A stretch of DNA of 64,000 nucleotides from Alphaproteobacteria bacterium (GTDB lineage Bacteria > Pseudomonadota > Alphaproteobacteria > ATCC43930 > CGMCC-115725), in NCBI GenBank assembly GCA_028871455.1, contig JAGWNF010000009.1:1-64000 (forward strand). The letters run 5' to 3'. Shown one piece after another: positions 8,296 to 17,728 of this stretch (the first letter of the stretch is position 1; each line of letters starts with the position of its first letter). A model generated the notes under the pieces. It ran no database searches, was not told the origin of the DNA, and saw nothing but the letters and a program-made list of their open reading frames with translations. The position numbers and the translations under genes were made by a program.

Positions 8296-8598
8296 CTATT
8301 CCTCCGTTTCGCTGGGTGGTGAGGATTCAGATGATGTTCTGCGGATGCGCCGCCGATGCTCGGAGTTCGGCGGCATGTCGGGTAGGCCCTGCTTCCGCGC
8401 CTTGGCGAAGCCGCGGTCACTTTCGAGGAAGGCGTCGAGCATGAAGGGAACGAGCTCGGCGATGGACTCCGCTTCGCCGTAGGTCGCGCGGTAGAGGCTC
8501 GCGTACTCGCGCAGCGCTAGGTGCAAATCCGGCGACACCGTGATGCTGATCTTGACGGGCGTCCGGTCGGGGAGCTTTCCGAGCTTCAATTCGGGCAT
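8296..8598 (-). CDS. DUF2274 family protein
   Basis: A 100-residue protein of the DUF2274 family: LGKLPDRTPVKISITVSPDL followed by a helical stretch (HLALREYASLYRATYGEAES) and FLESDRGFAKARK. The layout resembles a ribbon-helix-helix protein, so DNA or protein binding is possible. It always accompanies trbI in this type of element and here follows trbI by 12 bp with good coupling. The C-terminal 30 residues are charged and likely disordered. Confidence 0.85.
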   Translation of the reverse strand: MPELKLGKLPDRTPVKISITVSPDLHLALREYASLYRATYGEAESIAELVPFMLDAFLESDRGFAKARKQGLPDMPPNSEHRRRIRRTSSESSPPSETEE

Positions 8599-8610
8599 GA
8601 TGTGCCTCCG

Positions 8611-9837
8611 TCAGCCGCGATACGGTCGCAAGATGAGGTCCTTGTGGACGATGACGCGCAGCGGCCAACCGGGGCGGACCGTGATCGTCGGCTGAATGTT
8701 GAGATCCTTCTCGACGATGCGCTGGCCGGCCTGGTTGGTGCTTTCCTGCGTCGACTCGCGGATCGCCTCGACGAGATTGCTCTGGTCGCTGCCGAAGGTG
8801 ACCTGGGTGCCGACGCCCAGAAGCGTCGACATCGCGATGCCTTTCAGAAGCGTCCAGGTGTGATAGTCCACCTCGTCCTTGAGCCCGGCATAGCCGGCGG
8901 GATCGGTGGCAGGCAGATTGTCGATCTGGATGGATGAGCCGTCCGGCATGACGATGCGCTGCCAGACGACGAGCGCCCGGGACTGGCCGAAGGCGACAAC
9001 GCTATCGTACGAACCGATGAGCCGCGAGCCTTGCGGGATCAGAAGCACGCGGCCGGTGACGGAATCGTAGACGTTCTCGGTCACCTGCGCGGTGACGAGA
9101 CCCGGCAGATCGGAGTTGAGGCCGGTGAACAGGCTCGCCGCGATGACCGTGCCTGCCAAAACCTCGTAGGGCGAGGCCGGCGTCTGCAGCGCATGATCGT
9201 TGTAGATGCTGCGCGCTGCCTTCTGATTCACGAAGTCGATCTTGCGCTGCTGGTCGTTCTGGTCGCGCACGAGATCGAGATTGAGCTTATTGCCGTTCGT
9301 ACCTTCGGCACTCGGCGGTTGCGCCGTTGCCACCACCGGCGTTGCGGTTACCTTCGGCGTGGTCGCGGCGGCGCGGTGCTGCGTGAGGCGGAAGAATACG
9401 GCAGACTCGCGGGCCTGCTGCGCCTGCTGGGCGAGGCGCAACCGCTCGGCGCGCGCGGCCTGGTCCTCGGTGTCCGGACCCGAGGGCTTGACGCCGAGCT
9501 GCTTTTCCCGCTGCACGATGCCAAGCCCAAGATCGCCCGGCAAAGGTGGGCCGAGCTTGGGTTTTTGCATCTCCCCGTAATTGCCGGGCAGCTTCGAAAG
9601 CGCATCCGGCTCCGGCTTATGCTCCGTGCCCGGCGACTGGCCGCTGTTCACAGCGATCCGAAGATGGGGCGTCCTGAGCGCCATCCAGGTGATGCCGAAG
9701 ATGGCGATACAGCCGATCGCGGCGATGCCGATCAGGAGATTGCGCTTGAAGCGGACCACGCGGCGGGGCGCGGCTTTCAGAACCAGCGCTTCGGGATCAA
9801 CCTTGGGCGGTTCGGGCGGCGGGGTCGAGTCGCTCAT
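8611..9837 (-). CDS. trbI: Conjugal transfer protein TrbI (VirB10-like)
   Basis: A 408-residue VirB10 homologue. The start MSDSTPP (9837) is preferred over an upstream in-frame codon at 9855 because it fits the family. A short cytoplasmic N-terminus, one membrane helix (about 40-60; LLIGIAAIGCIAIFGITW), a proline-rich periplasmic stretch, then the conserved beta-barrel domain with LIPQGSRLIGSYDS and GLKDEVDYHTWTLLKG. VirB10 proteins span the envelope and relay energy from the inner-membrane ATPases to the outer-membrane pore of the type IV secretion channel. Its stop is near the DUF2274 gene; trbG ends 11 bp upstream. Confidence 0.93.
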   Translation of the reverse strand: MSDSTPPPEPPKVDPEALVLKAAPRRVVRFKRNLLIGIAAIGCIAIFGITWMALRTPHLRIAVNSGQSPGTEHKPEPDALSKLPGNYGEMQKPKLGPPLPGDLGLGIVQREKQLGVKPSGPDTEDQAARAERLRLAQQAQQARESAVFFRLTQHRAAATTPKVTATPVVATAQPPSAEGTNGNKLNLDLVRDQNDQQRKIDFVNQKAARSIYNDHALQTPASPYEVLAGTVIAASLFTGLNSDLPGLVTAQVTENVYDSVTGRVLLIPQGSRLIGSYDSVVAFGQSRALVVWQRIVMPDGSSIQIDNLPATDPAGYAGLKDEVDYHTWTLLKGIAMSTLLGVGTQVTFGSDQSNLVEAIRESTQESTNQAGQRIVEKDLNIQPTITVRPGWPLRVIVHKDLILRPYRG

Positions 9838-9848
9838 TGCTACCCTCC

Positions 9849-10847
9849 TCACCACGTAAGGCTTGAAGCCGAGGCGACGCCATCAGTGCGGGAAATCCGC
9901 ACGATCTGCTGTGGCTTCTCGCCGAGGCGAAGCTCGGCCGCGGCGAAGAGCCGATCGACGATGTAGTAGTTGCCCCGCACGCGGTAATTGACGAGCTGGT
10001 TGCCGCCTTGCGGGCCGACCACAAAGAGCGGCGGCGCCTCGCCCTGATCGATCCGTCGCGGGAACTCGATATAGACCTTGTGGCCATCGTCGAACGCGCG
10101 TATCGGCCGCCAGGGCGGACGGTCGCCGCTGATCGCGTACCGGAAATTGAGGTCCGACAGCGACACGTTCTCGGCGATGGGCGCAATAGACTCTGCTCGA
10201 TCGTTCTGCTGCTTGAGCGCCACAAGCTGGTCCTCGGGATAGGTCCAGGAGATCGCCGCCATGGACGTGTGCTCGGTGCTGACCAGCTCCAGGTGATAGC
10301 TGCGCCGGTCGGTCATTATGACGAGGTTGGTCTTGAGGCCCGGCGCGAAGGGCTTGACCAGCACATGCATCTGCTTGTCGTTGCCTGTGCCGCTTGTGGT
10401 ATCGCCGACCACCCAGCGCACCGTGTCGCCGGCCGAGATCGAGCTCAGCGTCTCGCCCGGCTGCAGCGCGATGTCCGTCACCTGCTCCGGCGCGGCATAG
10501 AGGCGATAGAGCGCGCCCTGCACGAAAGGGTAGATCTGGATGGCATTGACATAGCCGTGCTTGGTCGGCTCGAGGAGTGCGGTTTTGTTGGCGGCCGCGA
10601 CGCGCTTTGTCGGCAGCGTCGTGTCGTGGCTCTCGTGATCCGACGGCGGGGGCTGCAGCTGGCCGGGCAGCGGCAGGGGCTTTGACAGGGTGACGATCTT
10701 GACCGGCTTGGGCGGTTCGGGCTCGACGACCGCCTGCTTGAAGTCGCCGCTGTCGTAGGAGATCGCCGGCGGCGGCACCTTGCCGGCGCAGGCTGCCAAG
10801 GCGAGAGCCGAAGCCGAAATGACAAGCGCGGTGCGGACGGTTCGCAT
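9849..10847 (-). CDS. trbG: Conjugal transfer protein TrbG (VirB9-like)
   Basis: A 332-residue VirB9 homologue with a lipoprotein-type signal (hydrophobic 8-19, lipobox LAAC with Cys at about 20). The C-terminal domain has the VirB9 pattern (DNKVYIEFPRRID-like segment, VGPQGGNQLVNYRVRGNYYI, then LFAAAELRLG). Its partner TrbI is immediately downstream and TrbF upstream. VirB9 builds the outer-membrane ring of the channel with VirB7 and VirB10. Carrying its own lipobox may stand in for a separate VirB7 lipoprotein, which I do not see here. Confidence 0.92.
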   Translation of the reverse strand: MRTVRTALVISASALALAACAGKVPPPAISYDSGDFKQAVVEPEPPKPVKIVTLSKPLPLPGQLQPPPSDHESHDTTLPTKRVAAANKTALLEPTKHGYVNAIQIYPFVQGALYRLYAAPEQVTDIALQPGETLSSISAGDTVRWVVGDTTSGTGNDKQMHVLVKPFAPGLKTNLVIMTDRRSYHLELVSTEHTSMAAISWTYPEDQLVALKQQNDRAESIAPIAENVSLSDLNFRYAISGDRPPWRPIRAFDDGHKVYIEFPRRIDQGEAPPLFVVGPQGGNQLVNYRVRGNYYIVDRLFAAAELRLGEKPQQIVRISRTDGVASASSLTW

Positions 10848-10859
10848 GACTGACCTCCT

Positions 10860-11558
10860 TCAATTCTTGGCGCCGGCGTCGAACTCGCGCGACCAGGCGA
10901 TGCCGTCGACGTAGACGCCAAGCGGGTTCCGGCGCAGCACGTCCTCGGTGCGCGGCGGCTTGATCAGGATGGTGAGAATGGCGGTCCAGCGGGTCGTCGA
11001 GACGAGGCTGCCCTCCTGGTAGGCCTGCTCGGTCCACTTCACCTGGAACGACTTGTCGGAGGCGCGCACCACGCTCGTCACATCGACTGCGACGCTGCGC
11101 TTGCCGACATCCGCAAACGGATCATGGTCTTGCGCATAGCCGTTCAGGAAGACGGCCGCGTGATCCGTGGCAAAGTTGTAGGCCTCCAGCCAATTCTTAC
11201 GCACCAGCACCGGGTCGATCGAGAGCGAGCGCACATAGGTGATGAAGCGGCCGAGATACCAGGCGATCTCGGCGTCGGTCGGCTGATAGTGTTGAACGGC
11301 GGGTGCCACCGCCTGCACCTCGCCCAGCTTGTCGACCTCGACGACGAAGGGTGTCACGCGGCTTTGCGCGGATTGCCAGATGAGACCACCGGCCAAGCCC
11401 AGCGACAGCGCGAGGCAACCGAACGCCATCAGCCGCCAGTTCCTGGCCTGCACGCGCGCGGAGCCAATGCGCTCGTCCCAGAGCTGCGCCGCCTTCTGGT
11501 AGGGCGTGACCGGCTCGGGCGTCTTGCCGTAGCGTTGAACGGCGCGCTTGAAGAGCAT
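10860..11558 (-). CDS. trbF: Conjugal transfer protein TrbF (VirB8-like)
   Basis: A 232-residue VirB8/TrbF protein: cytoplasmic N-terminus (YGKTPEPVTPYQKAAQLWDE), one membrane helix at about 43-63, then a periplasmic NTF2-like domain (PFVVEVDKLGEVQAVAP, FITYVRSLSIDPVLVRKNWL, KWTEQAYQEGSL). It is an inner-membrane assembly factor of the type IV channel. Spacing to trbL upstream is 3 bp and to trbG downstream 12 bp, so all three share one transcript. Confidence 0.93.
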   Translation of the reverse strand: MLFKRAVQRYGKTPEPVTPYQKAAQLWDERIGSARVQARNWRLMAFGCLALSLGLAGGLIWQSAQSRVTPFVVEVDKLGEVQAVAPAVQHYQPTDAEIAWYLGRFITYVRSLSIDPVLVRKNWLEAYNFATDHAAVFLNGYAQDHDPFADVGKRSVAVDVTSVVRASDKSFQVKWTEQAYQEGSLVSTTRWTAILTILIKPPRTEDVLRRNPLGVYVDGIAWSREFDAGAKN

Positions 11559-11561
11559 CGT

Positions 11562-12917
11562 CTATTCCTCCCCCGCATCGAGCTCGGGATTGGCGCCGGT
11601 GCCAGGCCGGTCGCCTTCCTTGATTGCCTGGGCCGTGGTCTGTCGAACATGGCGGACGCGCTGCTCAGCCTGAAGGCGACGCGCCCAGACGGGTGGCCCG
11701 GAAGCCGTGTCGGTGACTGCCGTGCCGGTCGCGCTCGCCGATGATCCGGAAGAGGTCGCGCCGCCCGTTGCGCGCCATGCGGCTTGCCGTCCGGCCTCGG
11801 CGCTTTCGGCAAGCGAAGCGCCGGCCCGCGCAAACATGGACCGTGCGCCTTGCATCGCGGCACCGCCGCCGGCGCGGGCGACGCCGCCGAGCCCGGCGGC
11901 AACGCCGGCCATGCCGGATTCGCCCGCGCTCGCCTGCCCGAGGGCGTAAGCCGTTGAGACCCCCGATCCGAGTGCCGTGCCGGCGCGGATGGCGGCAAGA
12001 CCGCCGGAGCCCGCGGCGCCGAGAAGCCGTGCACCGCCGAAGGCCGCGCCGCCCGCGAGCATCGCCGTACCGGCGACCGCACCCGCCGTGCCGATCGCCG
12101 CGCCGGCGCCGAGCTGAGGCGCGCCCGACACGAGGCCGGTGGCGATCGCCGGGCCGAAGATGCCGAGGCCGAACAGCGTGAGCGCCGCCAGCACCAGCGA
12201 CATGGCGGAGGCAAGATTCGGCTGCTGGCCCTGGGCGGCGCTCGTGAAGCTCGTAAACAGCGTCGAGCCGATGCCGATGATAACGGCGAGCACCATCACT
12301 TTGACGCCGGCCGAGACGACATTGCCGAGCACGCGCTCGGCCAGAAACGCCGTCTTGTTCCAGAGCGCGAACGGCACCAGCACGAAGCCCGCGAGCGTCG
12401 TCAGCTTGAACTCGAGAACGGTGATGAAGAGCTGGATCGCGAGGATGAAGAAGCTCAATACAACGACCAGCCACGCGATCAGCAGCACGACGATGGTCAC
12501 GAAATGCGTGAAGAAGCTGGTGACGCCGATCAGGTCGCCGGCCTGCTTGAGGAGCGGCCAGGCGGCCGAGAAGCCCGTCGCGGCGAGCTTGCCGGGCTTC
12601 AAGAGGTCGGCCGCCGTGAGACCCGTTCTCGTGGCGTCGAGTCCGAGCGTCGAGAACGAGTTGAAGACGATGGTCGAAAGGTTCTGGAAATTGCCGATGA
12701 TGAAGGCGAAGGCGCCGATATAGAGGGTCTTCTTGATCAGGCGCACCAGCACGTCGGCATCGGGGTCGAGCGCCCAGAACAGACCCGCCAGCGTGATATC
12801 GATGCCGATCAAAATCGAGGTCAGCGCGACGACATCGCCGTTCAGGAGTCCGAACCCGCTGTCGATGTAGCGGATGAAGGTCTGCATAAACTGGTCGATG
12901 ACATTCAGGTTGTTCAT
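11562..12917 (-). CDS. trbL: Conjugal transfer protein TrbL (VirB6-like)
   Basis: A 451-residue polytopic inner-membrane protein of the TrbL/VirB6 family. After a short N-terminus (NVIDQFMQTFIRYIDSGFG) come about six to seven hydrophobic segments (roughly 30-50, 60-85, 150-175, 178-200, 205-230, 235-265). A long low-complexity Ala/Gly-rich tail with charged residues follows, which is typical of TrbL. VirB6-type proteins line the inner-membrane part of the DNA path. It lies 27 bp after trbJ; no trbK entry-exclusion gene fits between them. Confidence 0.92.
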   Translation of the reverse strand: MNNLNVIDQFMQTFIRYIDSGFGLLNGDVVALTSILIGIDITLAGLFWALDPDADVLVRLIKKTLYIGAFAFIIGNFQNLSTIVFNSFSTLGLDATRTGLTAADLLKPGKLAATGFSAAWPLLKQAGDLIGVTSFFTHFVTIVVLLIAWLVVVLSFFILAIQLFITVLEFKLTTLAGFVLVPFALWNKTAFLAERVLGNVVSAGVKVMVLAVIIGIGSTLFTSFTSAAQGQQPNLASAMSLVLAALTLFGLGIFGPAIATGLVSGAPQLGAGAAIGTAGAVAGTAMLAGGAAFGGARLLGAAGSGGLAAIRAGTALGSGVSTAYALGQASAGESGMAGVAAGLGGVARAGGGAAMQGARSMFARAGASLAESAEAGRQAAWRATGGATSSGSSASATGTAVTDTASGPPVWARRLQAEQRVRHVRQTTAQAIKEGDRPGTGANPELDAGEE

Positions 12918-12944
12918 GTCGCCCGTGTCCGATCCCGTCGCCGA

Positions 12945-13670
12945 TCACTGCGGCGTGTAGGCGTTGCTCGTGCCGATGAAGTCCTGGAAGGCGGCACGGC
13001 CCTCTTCCTCGGCTTCCGCATTGTTGGCCTCGGTCAGGGCGTCGGCCCGGCCTTGCGCGGTCATCAGGTTCTCGATCTGGAGCTGCTGCTTGATCGAGAG
13101 CGCGAGAAGCTGGTTGGTCGCCTGGCTGACCTGGAGATTGCCGGTGGCGCCTTGCGAGGCATTGACGAGCGTGGCGAGCTTCGTCGAATCGGTTTGCACC
13201 GTTTGCGCGATCTGCGACTGGACCAGCATGGTTTGCTGGAAGGCGTCACGCGCGTTCTGCCAGCGGGCGTCGGCATCGCGCACGAGCTGCGGAATGGTGG
13301 TCGCGGCGCCGTATTGCTGCGGATAGCGCTGCTCGAACGCCGTCTGCACCGACTGGACATCGAAGGCGATGCCCTGGGCCCGGTTCATCAAATTGCTGAT
13401 CTGTTGGAGATCGCTGGTCATGCCGCCTAACTGCGAGGCATTCAGGCTCTGAAGATTGCGCGCCATGTTTTGCAGCATGGTCGCTTCGTTCTGAAGCGAG
13501 CGGATCTGGTTGTTGATCTCTTCCAGGAGCCGCGCCGACTGGACGACGTTCTGGGCGAGATTGGAAAAATCGATCACCGGCCAGGCCGCGCGTGCCGGCA
13601 GCGGCGCAAACGGCAACGCGATCACGATGGCGGCGGCCGCAGCCGTCGCCCGCAAACAGCAGACTCTCAT
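12945..13670 (-). CDS. trbJ: Conjugal transfer protein TrbJ (VirB5-like)
   Basis: A 241-residue exported protein starting at MRVCCLRAT (13670), where the ATG overlaps the trbE stop (ATGA). The signal peptide spans about 1-28 (cleavage near ARA). The rest is heavily helical with coiled-coil character (LLEEINNQIRSLQNEATMLQ, NLQSLNASQLGGMTSDLQQI), the VirB5/TrbJ pattern; these proteins form minor pilus or tip components. Longer upstream codons in the frame would run into trbE and were rejected. Confidence 0.9.
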   Translation of the reverse strand: MRVCCLRATAAAAAIVIALPFAPLPARAAWPVIDFSNLAQNVVQSARLLEEINNQIRSLQNEATMLQNMARNLQSLNASQLGGMTSDLQQISNLMNRAQGIAFDVQSVQTAFEQRYPQQYGAATTIPQLVRDADARWQNARDAFQQTMLVQSQIAQTVQTDSTKLATLVNASQGATGNLQVSQATNQLLALSIKQQLQIENLMTAQGRADALTEANNAEAEEEGRAAFQDFIGTSNAYTPQ

Positions 13671-16129
13671 GGCGAAGCTCCCTGTTCGGATGGAAAGCGG
13701 CTCAAGAGATCGGCCGCCCACTCCAGACCGGCCGAGGCGAGAAAGGCCTCGGCGAAGTTTTCCTTCCCGCCCTCGGTAAGCACCCGGTCGATGCGCTGCT
13801 GGTCGGCGGGCGACGAGGCACCGCACAGCGCAAGCGCGATGGGACCGAGACCGAGCTCGAACAATCGGTTGCCCTGGCGCGATTGCAGGTAGTAGTGGCG
13901 TTTCGGCGTGGCGCGCGCGATCAGCTCGATCTGCCGCTCGTTGAGACCGAAGCGCTCATAGGCAGCGCGCGCCTGCGGCTCGATCGCGCGGTCGTTGGGC
14001 AGGAAGATGCGCTGCGGACAGGATTCGATGATCGCCGGTGCGATGATGCTGTCGGCGATGTCGGCAAGCGACTGAGTGGCGAAGACGACGGCGACGTTCT
14101 TCTTGCGCAAGACCTTCAGCCATTCGCGAATGCGCGCAGCAAAGAGCGGATTGTCGAGATAGACCCAGGCCTCGTCGAGAATGAGCAGCGTCGGCCGCCC
14201 GTCGAAGCGATCTTCGAGCCTATGGAAGAGATAGGTGAGCACCGGGAGCACGGCGCCGTGCTCGGCCCCTTGCAACAGCTCCTCGGTCTCGAAGCACTGG
14301 ACCGAGGTCAGGGCGAGACGGTTCTCGGCGGCGTCGAGCAGCCGGCCGAACGGACCGTCCAGAGTGTAAGGCATCAGTGCCGCCTTGAGCGCGTTCGATT
14401 GCAACAGGACCGAGAGACCGGTGAGCGTGCGCTCGTCTTCCGGCGCCGAGGCGAGGCTCGAAAGCGCCGACCAGACCGCTTCCTTCACCTCCGGCGTGAC
14501 GGCGACCTTCTCATGGGCCAGGAGCGCCGTGATCCATTCCGCGGCCCAGCTCCGCTCGACCGGATCGTCGATAGACCGCAGCGGCTGGAAGGCGAGCGCG
14601 CCGCTCGCGCCGAGCGCATGGTGCTCGCCGCCCATGGCGAGGACGGCGAACCGCGCCGAAAAGCCCTTGTCGAAGAGGTAGAGCTGGGCACCGGCGTAAC
14701 GCCGGAACTGCAAGGCGATCAGCGCCAGCAGCACCGACTTGCCGGCGCCGGTCGGCCCCACCACCAGCATATGCCCGACGTCCCCGACATGGGTGGAAAA
14801 GCGGAACGGGGTCGAGCCGCTGGTCTCGGCGTAGAACAGCGGCGGGCCGTCGAGATGCGCGTTGCGCACCGGCCCTGCCCAGACCGAGGAGAGCGGCACG
14901 AGATGGGCGAGGTTCAGCGTGTGGACGATCGGCTGGCGGACATTGGCATAGGCGTGCCCGGGCAAGGAGCCGAGCCAGGCCTCGACCGCGTTGACGCTCT
15001 CGCGGATCGAGGTGAAGCCCGCACCGTTGACGACACGCTCGACGGCGCGCAGCTTCTCATCCGCTTGCAGCCGGTCGGGATCGGTCACCGTGATGGTGGT
15101 GGTGAGGTAGCCGAAGGCGACGTGGTCGCCGCCGAGCGCCTGAAGCGCCAGATCGGCATCGACCACCTTGTTGTCGGCGTCAGAATCGTAAAGCTGGACC
15201 GGCTGGTTGTAGAGCACCTCGCGCAACAGCGCGGTGATCGACTTCCTCTTGTTGAACCATTGCCGCCGCAGCTTCGTGAGCGTCTTCGTGGCCTCGGTCT
15301 TGTCGAGGGCGATGAAGCGCGTCATCCAGCGGTACGCGAAGTCCTGGTGATTGAGCGCGTCGAGAATTCCCGGCTGCGTGAGGTTCGGAAAACCCAGCAC
15401 CGTGATCGTGCGCAGGTGCTGCTCGCCCAGCATCGGCTCGATGCCTCCGCTGAGCGCCGAGTCGGCCAGGATGGCGTCGAGATAGAGCGGCGTCTCGGGG
15501 ACGGCGACATGGTGCCGGCGGGTCGAGACCGTGTTGTGCAGATAGGTGAGCGTCCCAGCATCGTCGAGCGCGGCGACCTCGGGCATGAAGCCGGAAAGCA
15601 GGTCACGAACCCGCTCGGTCTCGGCCACAAACGCGGCAAGCTCGCGCCGCCAGTCCCGTCCCGTCTCGGGCTCGGCGCGTTCCAGAAGCGCCCGCTCTGC
15701 GCGGGCCACCTGGTCCGCCGGCGGCATATAAAGAAGTGTCAGATGATAGGCGCTCTCGTAATGCGGCCGCTTTCCCCGTGCGAGCAGCGGATCGGTGCCG
15801 GTCTCGAAGCTCGCCCGACGCTCCTCGTCCACCAGCCAGGATGCTGCATCCGGAAACTGCGACTCCGGATAGCCGGGCGCCTCGAAACGCTCGGCCTCGA
15901 AGAACAGTACCCAGCCCGAGCCGAAGCGGCGCAGCACGTTGTTGAGGCGGGCGCACGCGCCAACGAGCTCGGCCTCGGTCGCGCTTTCGAGATCGGGGCC
16001 GCGAAACCGCAGAGTGCGCTGAAAGCTGCCGTCCTTGTTGAGAACGACGCCGGGGGCCACGAGCGCCGCCCAGGGCAGATGGTCGGCAAGCCGGTCGGAT
16101 TTGGAGCGGTATTCGGCGAGGTTCAGCAT
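13667..16129 (-). CDS. trbE: Conjugal transfer ATPase TrbE (VirB4-like)
   Basis: An 820-residue VirB4-class ATPase, full length. The start MLNLAEYRSKSD (16129) was chosen from the family and overlaps the trbD stop; upstream residues in the frame are an artefact of trbD read out of frame. Walker A is GPTGAGKSVLL at about 457; Walker B is LLILDEAWVYL near 645, followed by VVFATQSLADIADS. VirB4 ATPases sit at the inner face of the channel and power pilus biogenesis and substrate transfer. It is the central enzyme of the operon. Confidence 0.95.
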   Translation of the reverse strand: MLNLAEYRSKSDRLADHLPWAALVAPGVVLNKDGSFQRTLRFRGPDLESATEAELVGACARLNNVLRRFGSGWVLFFEAERFEAPGYPESQFPDAASWLVDEERRASFETGTDPLLARGKRPHYESAYHLTLLYMPPADQVARAERALLERAEPETGRDWRRELAAFVAETERVRDLLSGFMPEVAALDDAGTLTYLHNTVSTRRHHVAVPETPLYLDAILADSALSGGIEPMLGEQHLRTITVLGFPNLTQPGILDALNHQDFAYRWMTRFIALDKTEATKTLTKLRRQWFNKRKSITALLREVLYNQPVQLYDSDADNKVVDADLALQALGGDHVAFGYLTTTITVTDPDRLQADEKLRAVERVVNGAGFTSIRESVNAVEAWLGSLPGHAYANVRQPIVHTLNLAHLVPLSSVWAGPVRNAHLDGPPLFYAETSGSTPFRFSTHVGDVGHMLVVGPTGAGKSVLLALIALQFRRYAGAQLYLFDKGFSARFAVLAMGGEHHALGASGALAFQPLRSIDDPVERSWAAEWITALLAHEKVAVTPEVKEAVWSALSSLASAPEDERTLTGLSVLLQSNALKAALMPYTLDGPFGRLLDAAENRLALTSVQCFETEELLQGAEHGAVLPVLTYLFHRLEDRFDGRPTLLILDEAWVYLDNPLFAARIREWLKVLRKKNVAVVFATQSLADIADSIIAPAIIESCPQRIFLPNDRAIEPQARAAYERFGLNERQIELIARATPKRHYYLQSRQGNRLFELGLGPIALALCGASSPADQQRIDRVLTEGGKENFAEAFLASAGLEWAADLLSRFPSEQGASP

Positions 16130-16383
16130 GTAAGCCACCCCCGCTGCCTGAGATGCCGCACGACGACGGCTGCGAAATCGGGATCGCGCTTGGCAGCGAA
16201 GACGCTCAAGGAGTGGCCGAGGACCCAGAACAGGAGCCCGGCCAGCCACACCTGGAGCCCGAGGCCGAGCGCGGCGGCGAGCGTGCCGTTGAGAATCGCA
16301 ATGCCGCGCGGCGCGCCGGCCAATAGGATCGGCTCGGTGAGCGCGCGGTGCAGCGGCACCTCGAAGCCCTCGATCCGCGCCAT
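16123..16383 (-). CDS. trbD: Conjugal transfer protein TrbD (VirB3-like)
   Basis: An 86-residue VirB3-type protein: EGFEVPLHRALTEPILLAG at the N-terminus, one or two membrane helices (about 27-58) and a basic C-terminus with the family pattern AAKRDPDFAAVVVRHLRQ. Its ATG overlaps the trbC stop by one base and its stop overlaps trbE, so translation is coupled throughout. VirB3 works closely with VirB4 at the inner membrane. Confidence 0.92.
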   Translation of the reverse strand: MARIEGFEVPLHRALTEPILLAGAPRGIAILNGTLAAALGLGLQVWLAGLLFWVLGHSLSVFAAKRDPDFAAVVVRHLRQRGWLTC

Positions 16384-16718
16384 CAGACAAGCGCTCCCCC
16401 GCCGAAATTGAAAAACGACAGAAAGAAGCTCGACGCCGCAAAGGCGATCGAGAGCCCGAAGACGATCTGGATGAGCCGCCGGAAGCCACCGGCGGTCTCG
16501 CCGAAAGCGAGCGTGAGACCCGTGACGATGATGATCATCACCGCGATGATCTTGGCGACCGGGCCTTGCACCGAATCGAGGATCTGCTGGAGCGGCTGCT
16601 CCCACGGCATGTTGGAGCCGGCGGCATAGGCCTCCCCGCACATAAGCAGCGTGGCGCCGGCTGCCGATGCGAGAACCCGCAGGATGCGGGAAGATGAAAC
16701 GGGCAGAGAGAAACGCAT
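16383..16718 (-). CDS. trbC: Conjugal transfer pilin TrbC (VirB2-like)
   Basis: A 111-residue prepilin with a long signal sequence (cleavage probably near AYA-AGSN at about 33) and two hydrophobic segments (about 55-72 and 82-105) separated by a short basic loop, FGETAGGFRRLIQ. This is the VirB2/TrbC major-pilin layout. In the RP4 TrbC system the pilin is cyclised by a TraF peptidase; a TraF-like S26 peptidase is encoded at 34290, so the same maturation is plausible. Confidence 0.92.
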   Translation of the reverse strand: MRFSLPVSSSRILRVLASAAGATLLMCGEAYAAGSNMPWEQPLQQILDSVQGPVAKIIAVMIIIVTGLTLAFGETAGGFRRLIQIVFGLSIAFAASSFFLSFFNFGGGALV

Positions 16719-16735
16719 GGGGTCGGTCCTTTCGT

Positions 16736-17728
16736 TCAGAGCGCATGCAGGCGATGCGGTGCGAGGTCGGTGACGGCGTAGTCGCCGTCCATGTCGAGGC
16801 CGGTGACCTCGCTGATGGTCTCGACGCGCCGCGAAGTCCCGCGGCCGCGGATGAAGACGACGAGATCGATCGCCTCGGCGATGAGCCGACGCGGCACGGT
16901 GACGACCGCTTCCTGGATGAGCTGTTCGAGCCGGTAGAGCGCGGCGCGCCCGGAATTGGCATGCACCGTCGCGATCCCGCCGGGATGGCCGGTGTTCCAG
17001 GCCTTCAGCATGTCGAGGGCTTCAGGCCCCCGCACTTCGCCGACGATGATGCGGTCGGGCCGGAAGCGCAGCGTCGAGCGCACGAGATCGGCAAGTGTGG
17101 CCACGCCGCGCTTGGTCCGGAGCGCCACGCAATCGGGCGCCGCGCATTGCAGCTCGCGCGTATCTTCCAGGATGATCACCCGCTCGTCGAACCCGGCCAT
17201 CTCGGCAAGCAGTGCGTTCGCGAGCGTGGTCTTCCCGGTGCTCGTGCCGCCGGCGATGAGGAGATTACTATGATCCCACAGTGCATGGCGGAGCGCGGTC
17301 GCCTGCACGGGCGAGAGGATGCGGTCATTGACGTAGTCGTCGAGCGTGTAGATGCGCGCCGCGGGCTTGCGGATGGTGAAGCACGGCGCGAGCGCCACCG
17401 GCGGCAGGATGCCTTCGAAGCGCTCGCCGGCCACGCCTTCGTCGCGCGGCGGCAACTCAGCGGAGACCACCGGATTGCCGGCATGAACCTCGACCCGGAC
17501 ATGGGAAGCTACCAGCCGGATGATCCGTTCGACCTCGGCCTGGCCGAGCCGCACGCCGGTATCGGTTCGGCCCTCGCCGAGGCGGTCGAGGCGCAAGGCC
17601 CCGTCGGGATTGACCATGACCTCGATGACGGCGGGATCGGCGAGCGCCGTGGCGATATCCGGGCCCATGGCGGTGCGCAGCATGGTGCGGCGGCGGTCTT
17701 CGGCTTCCGGATGCGAGAGGCCGCTCAT
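16736..17728 (-). CDS. trbB: Conjugal transfer ATPase TrbB (VirB11-like)
   Basis: A 330-residue VirB11 ATPase, the usual length. Walker A is GGTSTGKTTLANALL near 160. The Asp box is VIILEDTRELQC, Walker B RPDRIIVGEVRGPEALDML and the His box WNTGHPGGIATVHAN. These hexameric traffic ATPases act at the base of the type IV system. Its start lies within the last bases of the copG-like gene (17725-17728 overlap), making it the first trb gene of the operon. Confidence 0.95.
   Translation of the reverse strand: MSGLSHPEAEDRRRTMLRTAMGPDIATALADPAVIEVMVNPDGALRLDRLGEGRTDTGVRLGQAEVERIIRLVASHVRVEVHAGNPVVSAELPPRDEGVAGERFEGILPPVALAPCFTIRKPAARIYTLDDYVNDRILSPVQATALRHALWDHSNLLIAGGTSTGKTTLANALLAEMAGFDERVIILEDTRELQCAAPDCVALRTKRGVATLADLVRSTLRFRPDRIIVGEVRGPEALDMLKAWNTGHPGGIATVHANSGRAALYRLEQLIQEAVVTVPRRLIAEAIDLVVFIRGRGTSRRVETISEVTGLDMDGDYAVTDLAPHRLHAL

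Noticed and set aside
12918-12944. A trbK entry-exclusion gene between trbJ and trbL
   Set aside because: The gap is only 27 bp, too short for the usual lipoprotein gene.
13592-16411. A 939-codon plus-strand open frame opposite trbE and trbJ
   Set aside because: It is the antisense reading of GC-rich conserved genes; the minus strand carries full VirB4 and VirB5 motifs, and the antisense protein is Arg/Gly-rich with no domain.
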